Shown: in pieces, positions 1 to 8,675 of the stretch | Position numbering within the stretch: position 1 is the stretch's first letter | Layout of the letters: each line of letters opens with the position of its first letter | Source: Pseudomonas sp. p1(2021b) | GTDB taxonomy: Bacteria; Pseudomonadota; Gammaproteobacteria; Pseudomonadales; Pseudomonadaceae | NCBI RefSeq assembly: GCF_020151015.1 | Contig: NZ_CP083746.1 | Location: 5,052,501 to 5,116,500 of the forward strand | DNA length: 64,000 nucleotides | Reading direction: 5' to 3' | Notes under the pieces: model-generated | What the model saw: the letters and a program-made list of their open reading frames with translations, nothing else | Databases searched by the model: none | Told to the model about the DNA's origin: nothing | Position numbers and translations under genes: made by a program

Positions 1-1052
1 TGCCCACTGATCCATTGGCTCCCTGCACCAGCGATCAGCGGCCCGAGCAGGCAACCGATGCCCCACAGCTGCGCCACATGCGCATTGGCCCGCACCAGCT
101 CATCGTCCCGGTAACGCTCACCGATCAACACCAGCGACAAAGTGAACAGGCCACCGGCACTGGCGCCGAACAGCACCCATACCGGCCAGATCACAGGCAT
201 GTGCAACGTCAGCGGAATCGCCAGGCTGGAAACGAGCAAGGTCAAGGCGCAACCGCTGAACAGCGTCCGCCGCGACATGTAGTCGGCCAGGGCACCGATC
301 GGCAGCTGCAGCACCGCATCGCCCACCACCACGGTGCTGACCATGAACAGCGCCACTTCCGCAGTGAACCCTTGCTGCAGGCAGTACACCGGCAACAGCG
401 TCAGGATCATCGCCTCGAACGCAGCGAACAGGGCAATGGCCCAGGCGATCACCGGCAGGCGCCGGCAGAAGGCGAACAGGTCGCCGAAGGTGACGCTGCA
501 GGCTTCGGTACTCGGCGCACCACCGCGCCCCAGCAGTACCAACGGCGCGCACAGCAGCAAGGCCGTCGCGGCCCAGAACCCGAAATCGTCATCCGACCCC
601 AGGAACCCCAGCACCAGCGGCCCGGCCAACTGGCTCAAGGCGTAGCTGCTGCCATACAACGCCACCAGCCGCCCCCGCCACTGCTCGACCACCAGTTGGT
701 TGATCCAGCTTTCGCCGAGGATGAACACCACCGTCAAGGCCATGCCGATCAGCAGACGCAAGGCCAGCCATAGCGGATAGCTAGGCAGCAGTGCCACCAG
801 GCCGATCGACAAGGCCCCGCCCCACAGACACAGGCGCATGGCGGCCGGTACGCCGACCCAACCGGCCAGGCGGCTGGCTAGGCTAGCGCCGAGCAGGACC
901 CCGAGCGCCGGCATCGCCGCCATCACGCCGATGGCGAACCCACCGTAGCCCCAGCCCTCCAGGCGCAAGGACACCAGCGGCATGCTCACGCCGAGCGCGA
1001 GCCCGACACTGAGCACCGAGGCCAGTACGGCAAAGTAGGTTCCCCAACGCAT
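1..1052 (-). CDS. MFS transporter, YcaD-like (3' end outside window)
   Basis: Open frame of 350 codons from an ATG at 1052 running off the left edge, so the C-terminus is missing. It is a membrane protein of the major facilitator superfamily: the first helix starts at residue 5, a run of hydrophobic helices separated by short loops follows, and the loop ADYMSRR resembles the MFS loop between helices 2-3 or 8-9. The overall look is that of YcaD/YfcJ-type exporters, but the substrate cannot be read from sequence. It points toward the left edge, and a REP pair separates it from the aldehyde dehydrogenase, so the two are probably independent units. Confidence is high for MFS, low for the subfamily. 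Confidence 0.85.
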   Translation of the reverse strand, partial: MRWGTYFAVLASVLSVGLALGVSMPLVSLRLEGWGYGGFAIGVMAAMPALGVLLGASLASRLAGWVGVPAAMRLCLWGGALSIGLVALLPSYPLWLALRLLIGMALTVVFILGESWINQLVVEQWRGRLVALYGSSYALSQLAGPLVLGFLGSDDDFGFWAATALLLCAPLVLLGRGGAPSTEACSVTFGDLFAFCRRLPVIAWAIALFAAFEAMILTLLPVYCLQQGFTAEVALFMVSTVVVGDAVLQLPIGALADYMSRRTLFSGCALTLLVSSLAIPLTLHMPVIWPVWVLFGASAGGLFTLSLVLIGERYRDDELVRANAHVAQLWGIGCLLGPLIAGAGSQWISG

Positions 1053-1086
1053 GGCAGCCCTCCTAGGCCTAGTTTTCAGAACCCCA

Positions 1087-1168
1087 TTCGCGGGTAAACC
1101 CGCTCCCACAGGTACTACGCCGTTGTTAAGGGCAATATGAAACCTGTGAGAGCGGGTTTACCCGCGAA
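1087..1168. repeat. REP pair (inverted), TAAACCC-core type
   Basis: Two inverted copies of a REP palindrome (core GCGGGTAAACCCGC followed by TCCCACAGG) face each other around a loop of about 28 bp, between the ends or starts of two minus-strand genes. Copies occur elsewhere in the window. Confidence 0.85.
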
Positions 1169-1182
1169 GCGTCCGCGATGGA

Positions 1183-2676
1183 TTACAGCTTGATCCAGGT
1201 CGCCTTCAGCTCGGTGTACTTCTCCAGTGCATGCAGCGACTTGTCACGGCCGTTGCCCGACTGCTTGAAGCCGCCGAACGGCGCGGTCATGTCGCCGCCA
1301 TCGTACTGGTTGACCCACACGCTGCCTGCGCGCACGGCGCGGGCGGTCTGGTGGGCCTTGGAAATGTCCGAGGTCCAGATGCCGGCGGCCAGGCCGTATG
1401 GCGTGTCGTTGGCGATGGCCACGGCTTCCTCGGCGGTGTCGAAGGTGATCACCGACAACACGGGGCCGAAGATCTCTTCCTTGGCGATCTTCATGGCGTT
1501 GGTCACGCCGTCGAAGATGGTCGGCTCGACATAGGTGCCGCCGGTTTCCTCCAGAGTGCGCTTACCGCCAGCCAGCAGCTTGGCGCCATCCTGGTGGCCG
1601 GCCTCGATGTACGACAGCACAGTGTTCATCTGCTGGGTATCGACCAACGCACCGACGGTGGTCTCGGGATCCAGCGGGTTGCCCGGCTTCCAGGCCTTCA
1701 GGGCCTCGACCACCATCGGCAGGAACTGGTCCTTGATCGAGCGCTCGACCAGTAGGCGGGAGCCGGCAGTGCAGACCTCGCCCTGGTTGAAGGCGATGGC
1801 GCTGGCAGCAGCCTCGGCGGCAGCCTTCAGGTCAGGCGCGTCGGCGAACACGATGTTCGGGCTCTTGCCGCCGGCTTCCAGCCAGACACGCTTCATGTTC
1901 GACTCGCCCGCATAGACCATCAGCTGCTTGGCGATCTTGGTAGAGCCGGTGAACACCAAGGTGTCGACGTCCATGTGCAGGGCCAGGGCCTTGCCCACGG
2001 TGTGGCCGTAGCCAGGCAGCACGTTCAGCACACCAGCCGGAATACCGGCTTCGATGGCCAGCTGGGCGATGCGGATGGCCGTCAGCGGCGACTTTTCCGA
2101 CGGCTTGAGCACGATCGAGTTACCGGTGGCCAGGGCCGGGCCGAGCTTCCAGCAAGCCATCAGCAGCGGGAAGTTCCACGGCACGATGGCACCGACCACA
2201 CCCACGGGCTCGCGGGTGACCAGGCCCAGCTGGTCGTGCGGAGTCGGGGCGACTTCGTCGTAGACCTTGTCGATGGCTTCGGCGGTCCAGTGGATGGCGT
2301 TGGCGGCGCCTGGGATATCGATGGTGGAGGAGTCACCGATCGGCTTGCCCATGTCCAGGGTTTCCAGCAAGGCCAGCTCTTCGACGTGCTCGCGCAGCAG
2401 GCCTGCGAAACGGATCAAGGTGGCTTTGCGCTTGGCCGGGGCCAGGCGCGACCAGACGCCGGATTCGAACACGGCGCGGGCGTTCTCGACGGCACGGTTG
2501 GCGTCGGCCAGGTCGCAGCTGGCGACCTTGGCCAGGAAGCGTCCGTCCACCGGGCTCAGGCAGTCGAAGGTTTCACCGGATGCGGCATCGGTGTATTCGC
2601 CGTTGATGAAGGCGCGACCTTCGATCTTCAGTTGTTGGGCACGCTGTTCCCAATCCGCACGAGTCAGGGTGGTCAT
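1183..2676 (-). CDS. kauB: NAD(P)-dependent aldehyde dehydrogenase, KauB/PuuC type
   Basis: A 497-residue aldehyde dehydrogenase of the family that oxidises gamma-aminobutyraldehyde, gamma-glutamyl-aminobutyraldehyde and 4-guanidinobutyraldehyde in putrescine and agmatine catabolism; in Pseudomonas this sequence type is called KauB or PuuC. Visible features are the PWNFP cofactor-pocket segment near residue 167, the FTGST motif near 242, the general base Glu267 in LEAGG and the nucleophile Cys302 in GEVCTAG. The start is an ATG preceded by a strong AGGAGGAG. On the coding strand AACAAGAG, one mismatch from the Crc/Hfq motif AANAANAA, abuts this ribosome site (2689-2696). It is divergent from the cupin gene. 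Substrate assignment is by family resemblance. Confidence 0.85.
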   Translation of the reverse strand: MTTLTRADWEQRAQQLKIEGRAFINGEYTDAASGETFDCLSPVDGRFLAKVASCDLADANRAVENARAVFESGVWSRLAPAKRKATLIRFAGLLREHVEELALLETLDMGKPIGDSSTIDIPGAANAIHWTAEAIDKVYDEVAPTPHDQLGLVTREPVGVVGAIVPWNFPLLMACWKLGPALATGNSIVLKPSEKSPLTAIRIAQLAIEAGIPAGVLNVLPGYGHTVGKALALHMDVDTLVFTGSTKIAKQLMVYAGESNMKRVWLEAGGKSPNIVFADAPDLKAAAEAAASAIAFNQGEVCTAGSRLLVERSIKDQFLPMVVEALKAWKPGNPLDPETTVGALVDTQQMNTVLSYIEAGHQDGAKLLAGGKRTLEETGGTYVEPTIFDGVTNAMKIAKEEIFGPVLSVITFDTAEEAVAIANDTPYGLAAGIWTSDISKAHQTARAVRAGSVWVNQYDGGDMTAPFGGFKQSGNGRDKSLHALEKYTELKATWIKL

Positions 2677-2798
2677 ACGAAACTCCTCCTCTTGTTAAGG
2701 TGCAACGCCGTACTGAGGACATCACGACGCTGTCGAAAATTCTGGCAGGGCGACAAGCGCATACTGGCACCCGACACCCTAAACCAGCCGGGTAAAAC

Positions 2799-2815
2799 TA
2801 TCAATATATTTGACA
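2799..2815. promoter_or_regulatory. AT-rich dyad between divergent kauB-type gene and cupin gene
   Basis: TATCAA-TATAT-TTGACA is a near-perfect inverted repeat (one mismatch in six per arm) in the 196-bp divergent spacer, in otherwise GC-rich sequence. It could be an operator or overlap promoter elements of either gene. No regulator is assigned. Confidence 0.3.
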
Positions 2816-2852
2816 CCAAAGGCCTAAAAGCCTACTGATGTGCATTTTATTA

Positions 2853-2860
2853 AACAACAA
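2853..2860 (+). promoter_or_regulatory. Candidate Crc/Hfq (CA) motif before the cupin start
   Basis: AACAACAA fits the AANAANAA consensus exactly and is followed directly by the GAGG ribosome site and ATG at 2873. This is the usual position for Hfq/Crc translational repression in Pseudomonas. Functional role is inference. Confidence 0.5.
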
Positions 2861-2872
2861 GAGGGCTTCACC

Positions 2873-3232
2873 ATGACCATCAGCAGCATCATCGATTTCG
2901 CTCAGGTGCTCACCGAGGCAGAACGCTATCGCCCAGCGGCCGAGAAAATCCTCAAGGGCGAACCCGACCAGGCGGTCTACAACCACTACTCAAGCCCCTG
3001 CGGCCAGTTCGCCGCTGGTGTATGGGAAGGCGCGGTCGGCCAGTGGATGGTGAACTACACCGAGCACGAGTATTGCGAGATCACCCAGGGTGTCTCGGTG
3101 CTGCGCGACCAGGACGGCAATGCCAAGACCTTGCGTACCGGTGATCGTTTCGTGATCCCTGCAGGCTTCAAGGGCACCTGGGAAGTCCTCGAGCCTTGCC
3201 GCAAGATCTACGTCATGTTCGAACAGAAGTAA
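2873..3232 (+). CDS. Small cupin-domain protein (cupin_3/DUF861 type)
   Basis: A 119-residue single-domain cupin resembling the cupin_3 group (ureidoglycine aminohydrolase-like and EutQ-like proteins). The segment from about residue 45 to 115, with GVWEG, EYCEITQGVSVL and GDRFVIPAGFKGTW, is the conserved beta-barrel. An in-frame ATG lies upstream at 2840, but the GAGG eight bases before 2873 favours the shorter start. It is divergent from the KauB-type dehydrogenase and a metabolic link between them is plausible, but no reaction can be assigned. It is followed after 80 bp by the I78-like gene on the same strand. Confidence 0.8.
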   Translation: MTISSIIDFAQVLTEAERYRPAAEKILKGEPDQAVYNHYSSPCGQFAAGVWEGAVGQWMVNYTEHEYCEITQGVSVLRDQDGNAKTLRTGDRFVIPAGFKGTWEVLEPCRKIYVMFEQK

Positions 3233-3312
3233 TAGTTAACGCAGGCGCAGGCCCCCCTGGCGAGAGGATAGCCCGGCCCATCCGGGCAATCCATCAACCA
3301 AGGAGTATCACC

Positions 3313-3516
3313 ATGACCAATGAAGAAGTCGTGCAAGCGCTGCAACACCTGGTCGGCATGCCCTATGAAGGGTCGATCAAAACCGCCATCACCCAGGTCA
3401 CCGGTCGCACACGCGTGGTAGGCCCCAACGAAATGTCCACCCGTGAGTTCGACCCCGAACGCGTGCATGTACGTGTCGATGCGAGCGGCGCGGTTTCGGG
3501 CTTCGCGTTCAACTGA
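3313..3516 (+). CDS. I78-family peptidase inhibitor-like protein
   Basis: A 67-residue protein whose pattern (VGMPYEGSI...TGRTRVVGPNEMSTREFDPERVHVRVD) fits the small I78 family of serine-protease (elastase) inhibitors, in which the loop before the final strands blocks the protease. Unlike many I78 proteins it has no signal peptide or lipobox, so it should be cytoplasmic, and it lacks cysteines. The start has an AAGGAG at about 3300. It may be co-transcribed with the cupin gene and ends at the strong shared terminator at 3533. Inhibitor activity is inferred from family resemblance only. Confidence 0.7.
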   Translation: MTNEEVVQALQHLVGMPYEGSIKTAITQVTGRTRVVGPNEMSTREFDPERVHVRVDASGAVSGFAFN

Positions 3517-3532
3517 AGCTGAACGCTAGACA

Positions 3533-3568
3533 TAAAAAAACCCGCTTCCTCACGGAAGCGGGTTTTTT
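3533..3568. terminator. Bidirectional rho-independent terminator
   Basis: A run of A, the stem AACCCGCTTCC / GGAAGCGGGTT with a short CTCAC loop, then a run of T. It serves the I78-like gene on plus and rpmG on minus. Confidence 0.9.
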
Positions 3569-3583
3569 CAGGTCGCCGATCAA

Positions 3584-3739
3584 TTACTTGATCTTGGCTT
3601 CCTTGTACACCACGTGCTTGCGAACGACCGGATCGTATTTCTTGATCTCGATCTTGTCCGGAGTGGTGCGCTTGTTCTTGTCGGTGGTGTAGAAGTGGCC
3701 GGTACCGGCACTCGAAACCAGACGGATCAATTCACGCAT
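3584..3739 (-). CDS. rpmG: 50S ribosomal protein L33
   Basis: A 51-residue basic protein with the L33 pattern: [19 protein letters not shown] at the N-terminus, a KNKRTTPDK centre and a lysine-rich tail ending KEAKIK. It is a component of the large ribosomal subunit. No CXXC pairs are present, so it is the zinc-independent form. It lies 11 bp downstream of rpmB in the usual rpmB-rpmG operon, and its stop is just before the shared terminator. The ATG at 3739 follows a purine-rich AGGGAG. Confidence 0.96.
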   Translation of the reverse strand: MRELIRLVSSAGTGHFYTTDKNKRTTPDKIEIKKYDPVVRKHVVYKEAKIK

Positions 3740-3750
3740 GATGTTCTCCC

Positions 3751-3987
3751 TTAAACCTTGGCGCCAGCGCGACGGATGTCGGCCAGGACGGCATCGATAC
3801 CGCGCTTGTCGATGATACGCATGCCCTTGGCGGAAACGCGCAGACGCACGAAACGCTTCTCGGATTCAACCCAGAAACGGTGGTGCTGCAGGTTCGGCAG
3901 GAAACGACGACGGGTTTTGTTGTTTGCGTGGGAAATGTTGTTCCCGGTTACCGGACCCTTACCGGTAACTTGACAGACTCTCGACAT
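3751..3987 (-). CDS. rpmB: 50S ribosomal protein L28
   Basis: A 78-residue ribosomal protein starting [12 protein letters not shown], with the [14 protein letters not shown] segment and the C-terminal [14 protein letters not shown] typical of L28. The length matches the bacterial family. It is first in the operon with rpmG. A single Cys5 remains, so this is the form without a zinc ribbon. Upstream on the same strand is a CCAACCC/GGGTTGG hairpin at 4013-4031, which would lie in the leader and could regulate translation; this is inference. Confidence 0.96.
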   Translation of the reverse strand: MSRVCQVTGKGPVTGNNISHANNKTRRRFLPNLQHHRFWVESEKRFVRLRVSAKGMRIIDKRGIDAVLADIRRAGAKV

Positions 3988-4354
3988 GCCTCAGCCCTCT
4001 AAAACCACATGCCCAACCCGGCATGGGTTGGCCGCTTAATCTCTCAGTCTATGGCGCCAGGCGCCGTGTTTCCGGGGGTCTTATCGACCGGATCCGCTTG
4101 CGCGACAGACCGTGCCCCTAGAAAAGAGCGCTGCTTTATACCAGAAAGACTCGGCCACAACAACAGAAGATGCGTTTCCTGATAGGGGCCGAGCGCGCCC
4201 GGCCAGCATAGCGACAAGCCCTGCGCGCTGTCGACCGCTCGTCGCCGTGCCCATGAAAAAGAGGGTGGTCATTTAGCGATGCGCACACTAGGGTAGGACG
4301 TTTCCGACTGCATAGATAGATAAAATGGGCCATCTGGCCAGCCAAGGAGCCACC
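3988..4354. other. Divergent spacer between rpmB and the peptide-binding protein gene
   Basis: 367 bp without a convincing gene. It holds the rpmB leader with the hairpin CCAACCC-GGCAT-GGGTTGG (4013-4031) and a GGCGCC-repeat palindrome around 4050. The only small frames (such as 4081-4272 minus) have no ribosome site or family resemblance. Promoters for both flanking genes must lie here but no clear hexamer pair stands out. Confidence 0.6.
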
Positions 4355-5944
4355 ATGCGTGCCGCCGCCCTTTCGTTGTTGTTCGCTTCCCTGTTCGCCA
4401 CGGGCCTTGCCCAGGCAGCGCCGCTTGCCGTCTGTACCGAGGCCAGCCCCGAAGGTTTCGACGTGGTCCAGTACAACTCGTTGACCACCACCAATGCCTC
4501 GGCAGACGTGCTGATGAACCGCCTGGTGGAGTTCGATGCCAGCCAGGGCAAGGTAGTACCCAGCCTGGCCGAAAGCTGGACGGTGTCCGATGACGGCACG
4601 GTCTACGACTTCAAGCTGCGCAACGGCGTGAAGTTCCATACCACGGCCTGGTTCAAGCCCAGCCGCGCGCTGGATGCCGACGACGTGCTGTTCAGCTTCC
4701 AGCGCATGCTCTACCCCGCCCATGCCTGGCACAAGACCGCTGCGGGCGGCTACCCGCATGCCCAGTCGCTGCAGCTGGGCAGCCTGATCAAGCTGATCGA
4801 GGCGCCGGAGCCGCACACCGTGCGCTTTACCCTGACCCACCCGGATGCCACCTTCCTGGCCACCTTGAGCATGGGCTTCGCCTCGATCTACTCCGCCGAG
4901 TATGCCGACAAGCTGCTCAAGGCCGGCACGCCGGAGAAGCTCAACAGCCAACCGGTGGGCACCGGGCCGTTCGTGTTCCAGCGCTTCCAGAAGGACGCCG
5001 TGGTGCGCTACCGCGCCAACCCCGACTACTTCGCCGGCAAGCCGGCCATCGACCCGCTGATCTATGCCATCACCCCGGACGCCAATGTGCGCCTGCAGAA
5101 GCTCAAGCGCGGCGAATGCCAGGTGGCGCTGTCGCCCAAGCCGCTGGATATCGCCGAAGCTGGCAAGGATGACAGCCTCAAGGTAGCGTCCACCCCGGCC
5201 TTCATGACCGCCTTCGTCGCCCTCAATAGCCAGCATCCGCCGCTGGACAAGCCCGAGGTGCGCCAGGCGATCAACCTCGCCTTCGACAAGCCGGCCTACC
5301 TCAAGGCCGTGTTCGAGGGCACCGCCACTGCCGCCAACGGCCCCTACCCGCCCAACACCTGGAGCTACGCCAAGGACCTGCCCGGCTACTCACTGGACCT
5401 GAAAAAGGCCAAGGCGCTGCTGGCCAAGGCCGGATTGGCGAACGGCTTCGCCACGACGATCTGGACCCGCCCCTCGGGCAGCCTGCTCAACCCAAACCCG
5501 AACCTGGGCGCGCAGATGCTCCAGGCTGACCTTGCCAAAATCGGCATCAAGGCCGAGATCAAGGTCATCGAGTGGGGCGAGCTGATCCGCCGGGCCAAAG
5601 CTGGCGAGCATGACCTGCTATTCATGGGTTGGGCAGGCGACAATGGCGACCCGGACAACTTCCTCAGCCCGCAGTTTTCCTGCGCGGCGGTAAAGTCGGG
5701 GACCAACTTCGCGCGCTTTTGCGACAACCGCCTGGACCAGTTGATCAGCGCCGGGCGCACCACCAACGACCAGAGCGTGCGCAGCCGCCTGTACCAGCAG
5801 GCGCAGACGCTGATCCACCAGCAGGCCCTCTGGTTGCCGCTGGCCCACCCGACTGCGGCGACCTTGCTGCGCCAGGGTGTGGAGGGGTACCAGGTGAGCC
5901 CGTTCGGACGGCTGGATTTGAGCAAGGTCTCCGTCAATCGCTAA
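4355..5944 (+). CDS. ABC transporter substrate-binding protein, family 5 (peptide/oligopeptide)
   Basis: A 529-residue periplasmic binding protein of the DppA/OppA type (SBP_bac_5). Residues 1-22 form a signal peptide cleaved after LAQA. The mature protein shows the family pattern: YNSLTTTNASADVLMNRLVEFD near the N-terminus, LAESWTVSDDGTVYDFKLRNGVKFH near residue 80, and a PVGTGPFVFQRF lobe-hinge segment near 200. The ATG at 4355 follows an AAGGAG; a further in-frame ATG at 4325 lacks one. No permease or ATPase gene is adjacent, so it is an orphan binding protein that must share a transporter encoded elsewhere. Ligand is unknown; short peptides are likely. Confidence 0.88.
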   Translation: MRAAALSLLFASLFATGLAQAAPLAVCTEASPEGFDVVQYNSLTTTNASADVLMNRLVEFDASQGKVVPSLAESWTVSDDGTVYDFKLRNGVKFHTTAWFKPSRALDADDVLFSFQRMLYPAHAWHKTAAGGYPHAQSLQLGSLIKLIEAPEPHTVRFTLTHPDATFLATLSMGFASIYSAEYADKLLKAGTPEKLNSQPVGTGPFVFQRFQKDAVVRYRANPDYFAGKPAIDPLIYAITPDANVRLQKLKRGECQVALSPKPLDIAEAGKDDSLKVASTPAFMTAFVALNSQHPPLDKPEVRQAINLAFDKPAYLKAVFEGTATAANGPYPPNTWSYAKDLPGYSLDLKKAKALLAKAGLANGFATTIWTRPSGSLLNPNPNLGAQMLQADLAKIGIKAEIKVIEWGELIRRAKAGEHDLLFMGWAGDNGDPDNFLSPQFSCAAVKSGTNFARFCDNRLDQLISAGRTTNDQSVRSRLYQQAQTLIHQQALWLPLAHPTAATLLRQGVEGYQVSPFGRLDLSKVSVNR

Positions 5945-5948
5945 AGCC

Positions 5949-6063
5949 CTGTAGGAGCGGCCTTGCGCCGCGAAAGGGCCGCAACGCGGCCCCAGCTCTA
6001 TTGCCCACCACGAGGCAAGGGGCTGCTGCGCAGCCCTTTCGCGGCACAAGGCCGCTCTACAGG
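5949..6063. repeat. REP pair (inverted), GGCCTTG-core type with inner hairpins
   Basis: GTAGGAGCGGCCTTG...CGCGAAAGGG at the left is mirrored by CCCTTTCGCGGCACAAGGCCGCTCTAC at the right. Between them are CGCAACGCGGCC and GGGGCTGCTGCGCAGCCC. It lies between the convergent binding-protein gene and radC, and probably also ends transcription. Confidence 0.85.
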
Positions 6064-6084
6064 ATGATGAAGGCCTGGGGATAG

Positions 6085-6765
6085 CTAGGTTACGAACCAC
6101 CCCTGCTCCAGCATCGACAGCGGCTCCCCATCGCCAATGATGATGTGATCCAGCACCCGCACATCGATCAACGCCAGCCCCCGCTTCAGCGAAACCGTCA
6201 GGTGCACGTCATCCTGGCTCGGCTCGCTGTTGCCCGATGGATGGTTGTGGCACAAGATCAACGCCGCCGCATTGTGCAGCAATGAGCGCCGCACCACTTC
6301 ACGGGGGTAGACGTCCGCTCGGTTGACCGTCCCTCTGAACAGGATCTCGAACGCAATCGGCCTGTGCTTGGTGTCCAGAAACAGGCAGCCGAATACCTCG
6401 CTGACCTCATGGCGCAGCATGGATTTGAGGTAGCGCCGCACAGACGCCGGGCTCTCCAGGGCCGGCTCACGCTCGATGGACTCATCCAGATAACGCCTGC
6501 CGATCTCCAGCAAGGCCTGCAACTGCGCGTATTTCACCGGCCCCATGCCTGGCTCTCGCAGTACGGCTTCGCGGTCGGCCTCGAGAAACTGCCTGAGCCC
6601 GCCAAAGCGCGCCAACAGCCCGCGCGCAAGGTCCAGCACGTTGCGCCCGGCGACACCCGAGCCCAGCAATACAGCGAGCAATTCGGCATCGGACAGCACG
6701 GCCGTACCGCGTTGCAACAGCTTCTCCCGCGGCCGTTCATCCGCCGGCCACTCCCTGATGTTCAT
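6085..6765 (-). CDS. radC: RadC-family JAMM/MPN+ protein
   Basis: A 226-residue RadC (YicR) protein. An N-terminal helix-hairpin-helix-like part ([16 protein letters not shown], then GPVKYAQL near residue 75) is followed by the JAMM metalloprotease-like domain with His173, His175 and Asp186 in [14 protein letters not shown], plus the upstream acidic FLDTKHRP segment. The motif is intact. The biochemical role in bacteria is not settled; a DNA-repair role was long assumed. It is divergent from coaBC, the arrangement also found in enterobacteria where radC is next to rpmBG and dfp. Confidence 0.95.
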   Translation of the reverse strand: MNIREWPADERPREKLLQRGTAVLSDAELLAVLLGSGVAGRNVLDLARGLLARFGGLRQFLEADREAVLREPGMGPVKYAQLQALLEIGRRYLDESIEREPALESPASVRRYLKSMLRHEVSEVFGCLFLDTKHRPIAFEILFRGTVNRADVYPREVVRRSLLHNAAALILCHNHPSGNSEPSQDDVHLTVSLKRGLALIDVRVLDHIIIGDGEPLSMLEQGWFVT

Positions 6766-6890
6766 ACCCCTCCTTGCGTGTTACTGCGGCCCGTTTCGGC
6801 CCTGTGTTAATCTATCCCGCTCCGTAGATGCGACGTTCTGCCGCAGGCAGTTGTCGTCGCCGCCCGCTTTCACTGGAAAAAGGCAAGCCT

Positions 6891-8102
6891 ATGCAGCGGC
6901 TGTATCGCAAGCGCATCGTTCTCGGCGTGGGTGGCGGCATCGCCGCCTACAAGAGCGCCGAGCTGATTCGCCGACTCCTGGAACACGGCGCGCAAGTGCG
7001 CGTCGTCATGACCCGAGGTGGTGCCGAGTTCATCACCCCGCTGACCCTGCAGGCGCTGTCCGGCCACCCGGTGCACATGGATCTGCTCGACCCGGCCGCC
7101 GAAGCGGCCATGGGGCACATCGAACTGGCCAAATGGGCCGACCTGGTACTGATCGCTCCGGCCACCGCCGACCTCATGGCACGCCTGGCCCAAGGCATGG
7201 CCGACGACCTGCTGACCACCCTGGTGCTGGCCACCGATGCCACCGTGGCCGTCGCCCCGGCGATGAACCAGGCCATGTGGCGCGACCCGGCCACCCAGGC
7301 CAACCTCGAACTGCTCAAGAGCCGCGGCATCCAGGTGTTCGGCCCGGCCTCCGGCAGCCAGGCCTGCGGTGACGTGGGGCTGGGGCGCATGCTCGAGGCC
7401 ACGGACCTTGCCTGGTGCGCAGCCGAGAGCTTCAAGCGCCAGGCACTGACCGGCAAGCACGTGCTGATCACCGCCGGCCCTACCCAGGAAAACATCGACC
7501 CGGTGCGCTACATCACCAATCATAGTTCGGGGAAGATGGGCTTCGCCCTGGCCGAGGCGGCCGCCGAAGCCGGGGCTCGGGTGACCCTCGTCACGGGCCC
7601 GGTGCACCTGCCGACCCCCGACCGGGTCAACCGCATCGACGTGGTCAGCGCACGGGACATGCTCGCGGCGTGCGAGGCAGCCATGCCATGCGACCTGTTC
7701 ATCGCCTCGGCTGCGGTCGCGGACTACCGCCCGGAAGTCGTTGCCCCGCAAAAGCTCAAGAAGGATCCTACGACCGGTGACGGCATGCTGCTGCAGATGG
7801 TGCGCAATCCGGATATCCTTGCGACCATCGCCGGCCGTGCCGACCGCCCGTTCAGCGTCGGCTTCGCCGCCGAAACCGAACACCTGCTCGATTACGCCAC
7901 GCGCAAGCTCAAGGACAAGAACCTCGACCTGATCGTCGCCAATGATGTGGCCAACCCCAGCATCGGCTTCAACAGCGAGGAAAACGCCCTGACCGTGATC
8001 GACCGCCAGCAGCACCAGACTCTCTTCGCGCAGACCAGCAAGGGCAAGATCGCTCGCCAGTTGGTCGCCTTCATCGCCGAACGGCTCAACCAGGTTCAAT
8101 AA
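6891..8102 (+). CDS. coaBC: Bifunctional phosphopantothenoylcysteine decarboxylase/synthetase
   Basis: A 403-residue enzyme for two steps of coenzyme A synthesis: ligation of cysteine to 4'-phosphopantothenate (CoaB) and FMN-dependent decarboxylation (CoaC). The N-terminal flavoprotein half shows [10 protein letters not shown], the catalytic His in [19 protein letters not shown] and the Cys loop in [12 protein letters not shown]. The C-terminal half shows [25 protein letters not shown] and the KLKK lysine segment. The ATG at 6891 gives the standard N-terminus; the longer frame from 6828 adds an arginine-rich stretch that looks untranslated. dut follows after 5 bp, so the two are an operon. 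Confidence 0.96.
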   Translation: MQRLYRKRIVLGVGGGIAAYKSAELIRRLLEHGAQVRVVMTRGGAEFITPLTLQALSGHPVHMDLLDPAAEAAMGHIELAKWADLVLIAPATADLMARLAQGMADDLLTTLVLATDATVAVAPAMNQAMWRDPATQANLELLKSRGIQVFGPASGSQACGDVGLGRMLEATDLAWCAAESFKRQALTGKHVLITAGPTQENIDPVRYITNHSSGKMGFALAEAAAEAGARVTLVTGPVHLPTPDRVNRIDVVSARDMLAACEAAMPCDLFIASAAVADYRPEVVAPQKLKKDPTTGDGMLLQMVRNPDILATIAGRADRPFSVGFAAETEHLLDYATRKLKDKNLDLIVANDVANPSIGFNSEENALTVIDRQQHQTLFAQTSKGKIARQLVAFIAERLNQVQ

Positions 8103-8107
8103 GTTAC

Positions 8108-8563
8108 ATGCACGCTCTTCAAGCCAAGATCCTCGACCCTCGCCTGGGCAACGAATTCCCCCTGCCGCAGTACGCCACGCCCGGCTCCGCCGGCCTGGAC
8201 CTGCGCGCCATGCTCAAGGAAGACACCGTCCTGGAGCCGGGCCAGACCCTGCTGATCCCAACCGGCCTGTCGGTCTACATCGGTGACCCGGGCCTGGCCG
8301 CCATGATCCTTCCGCGCTCGGGCCTGGGCCACAAGCACGGCATCGTGCTGGGCAACCTGGTCGGCCTGATCGACTCGGACTATCAAGGCGAGCTGATGGT
8401 CTCCTGCTGGAACCGCGGCCAAACGCCATTCACCATCGCCATCGGCGAGCGTATCGCCCAGCTGGTGCTGGTGCCGGTGGTGCAGGCGCATTTCGACATC
8501 GTCGAGTCCTTCGACGAGAGCCAGCGCGGCGCTGGCGGCTTCGGCCACTCGGGTAGCCACTGA
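8108..8563 (+). CDS. dut: dUTP diphosphatase
   Basis: A 151-residue trimeric dUTPase that converts dUTP to dUMP and diphosphate, keeping uracil out of DNA. All five motifs can be seen: [44 protein letters not shown] and the glycine-rich tail [12 protein letters not shown] that closes over the active site. Length is as expected. It is 5 bp downstream of coaBC and upstream of algC, and likely shares their transcript. Confidence 0.97.
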   Translation: MHALQAKILDPRLGNEFPLPQYATPGSAGLDLRAMLKEDTVLEPGQTLLIPTGLSVYIGDPGLAAMILPRSGLGHKHGIVLGNLVGLIDSDYQGELMVSCWNRGQTPFTIAIGERIAQLVLVPVVQAHFDIVESFDESQRGAGGFGHSGSH

Positions 8564-8675
8564 GCCGATAGAGCGACCGTTGGGCCATGGATGGCGAACT
8601 CTCTGGCGAAAGCATCGTCCAAGCGTTCAGTTTGCGCCTGCCCAGAAGCCTTTGATTATTGGAGCACCCCCAGAG

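Noticed and set aside
4081..4272. 63-codon frame in the rpmB upstream spacer
   Set aside because: No ribosome site, no similarity, codon use unlike neighbours.
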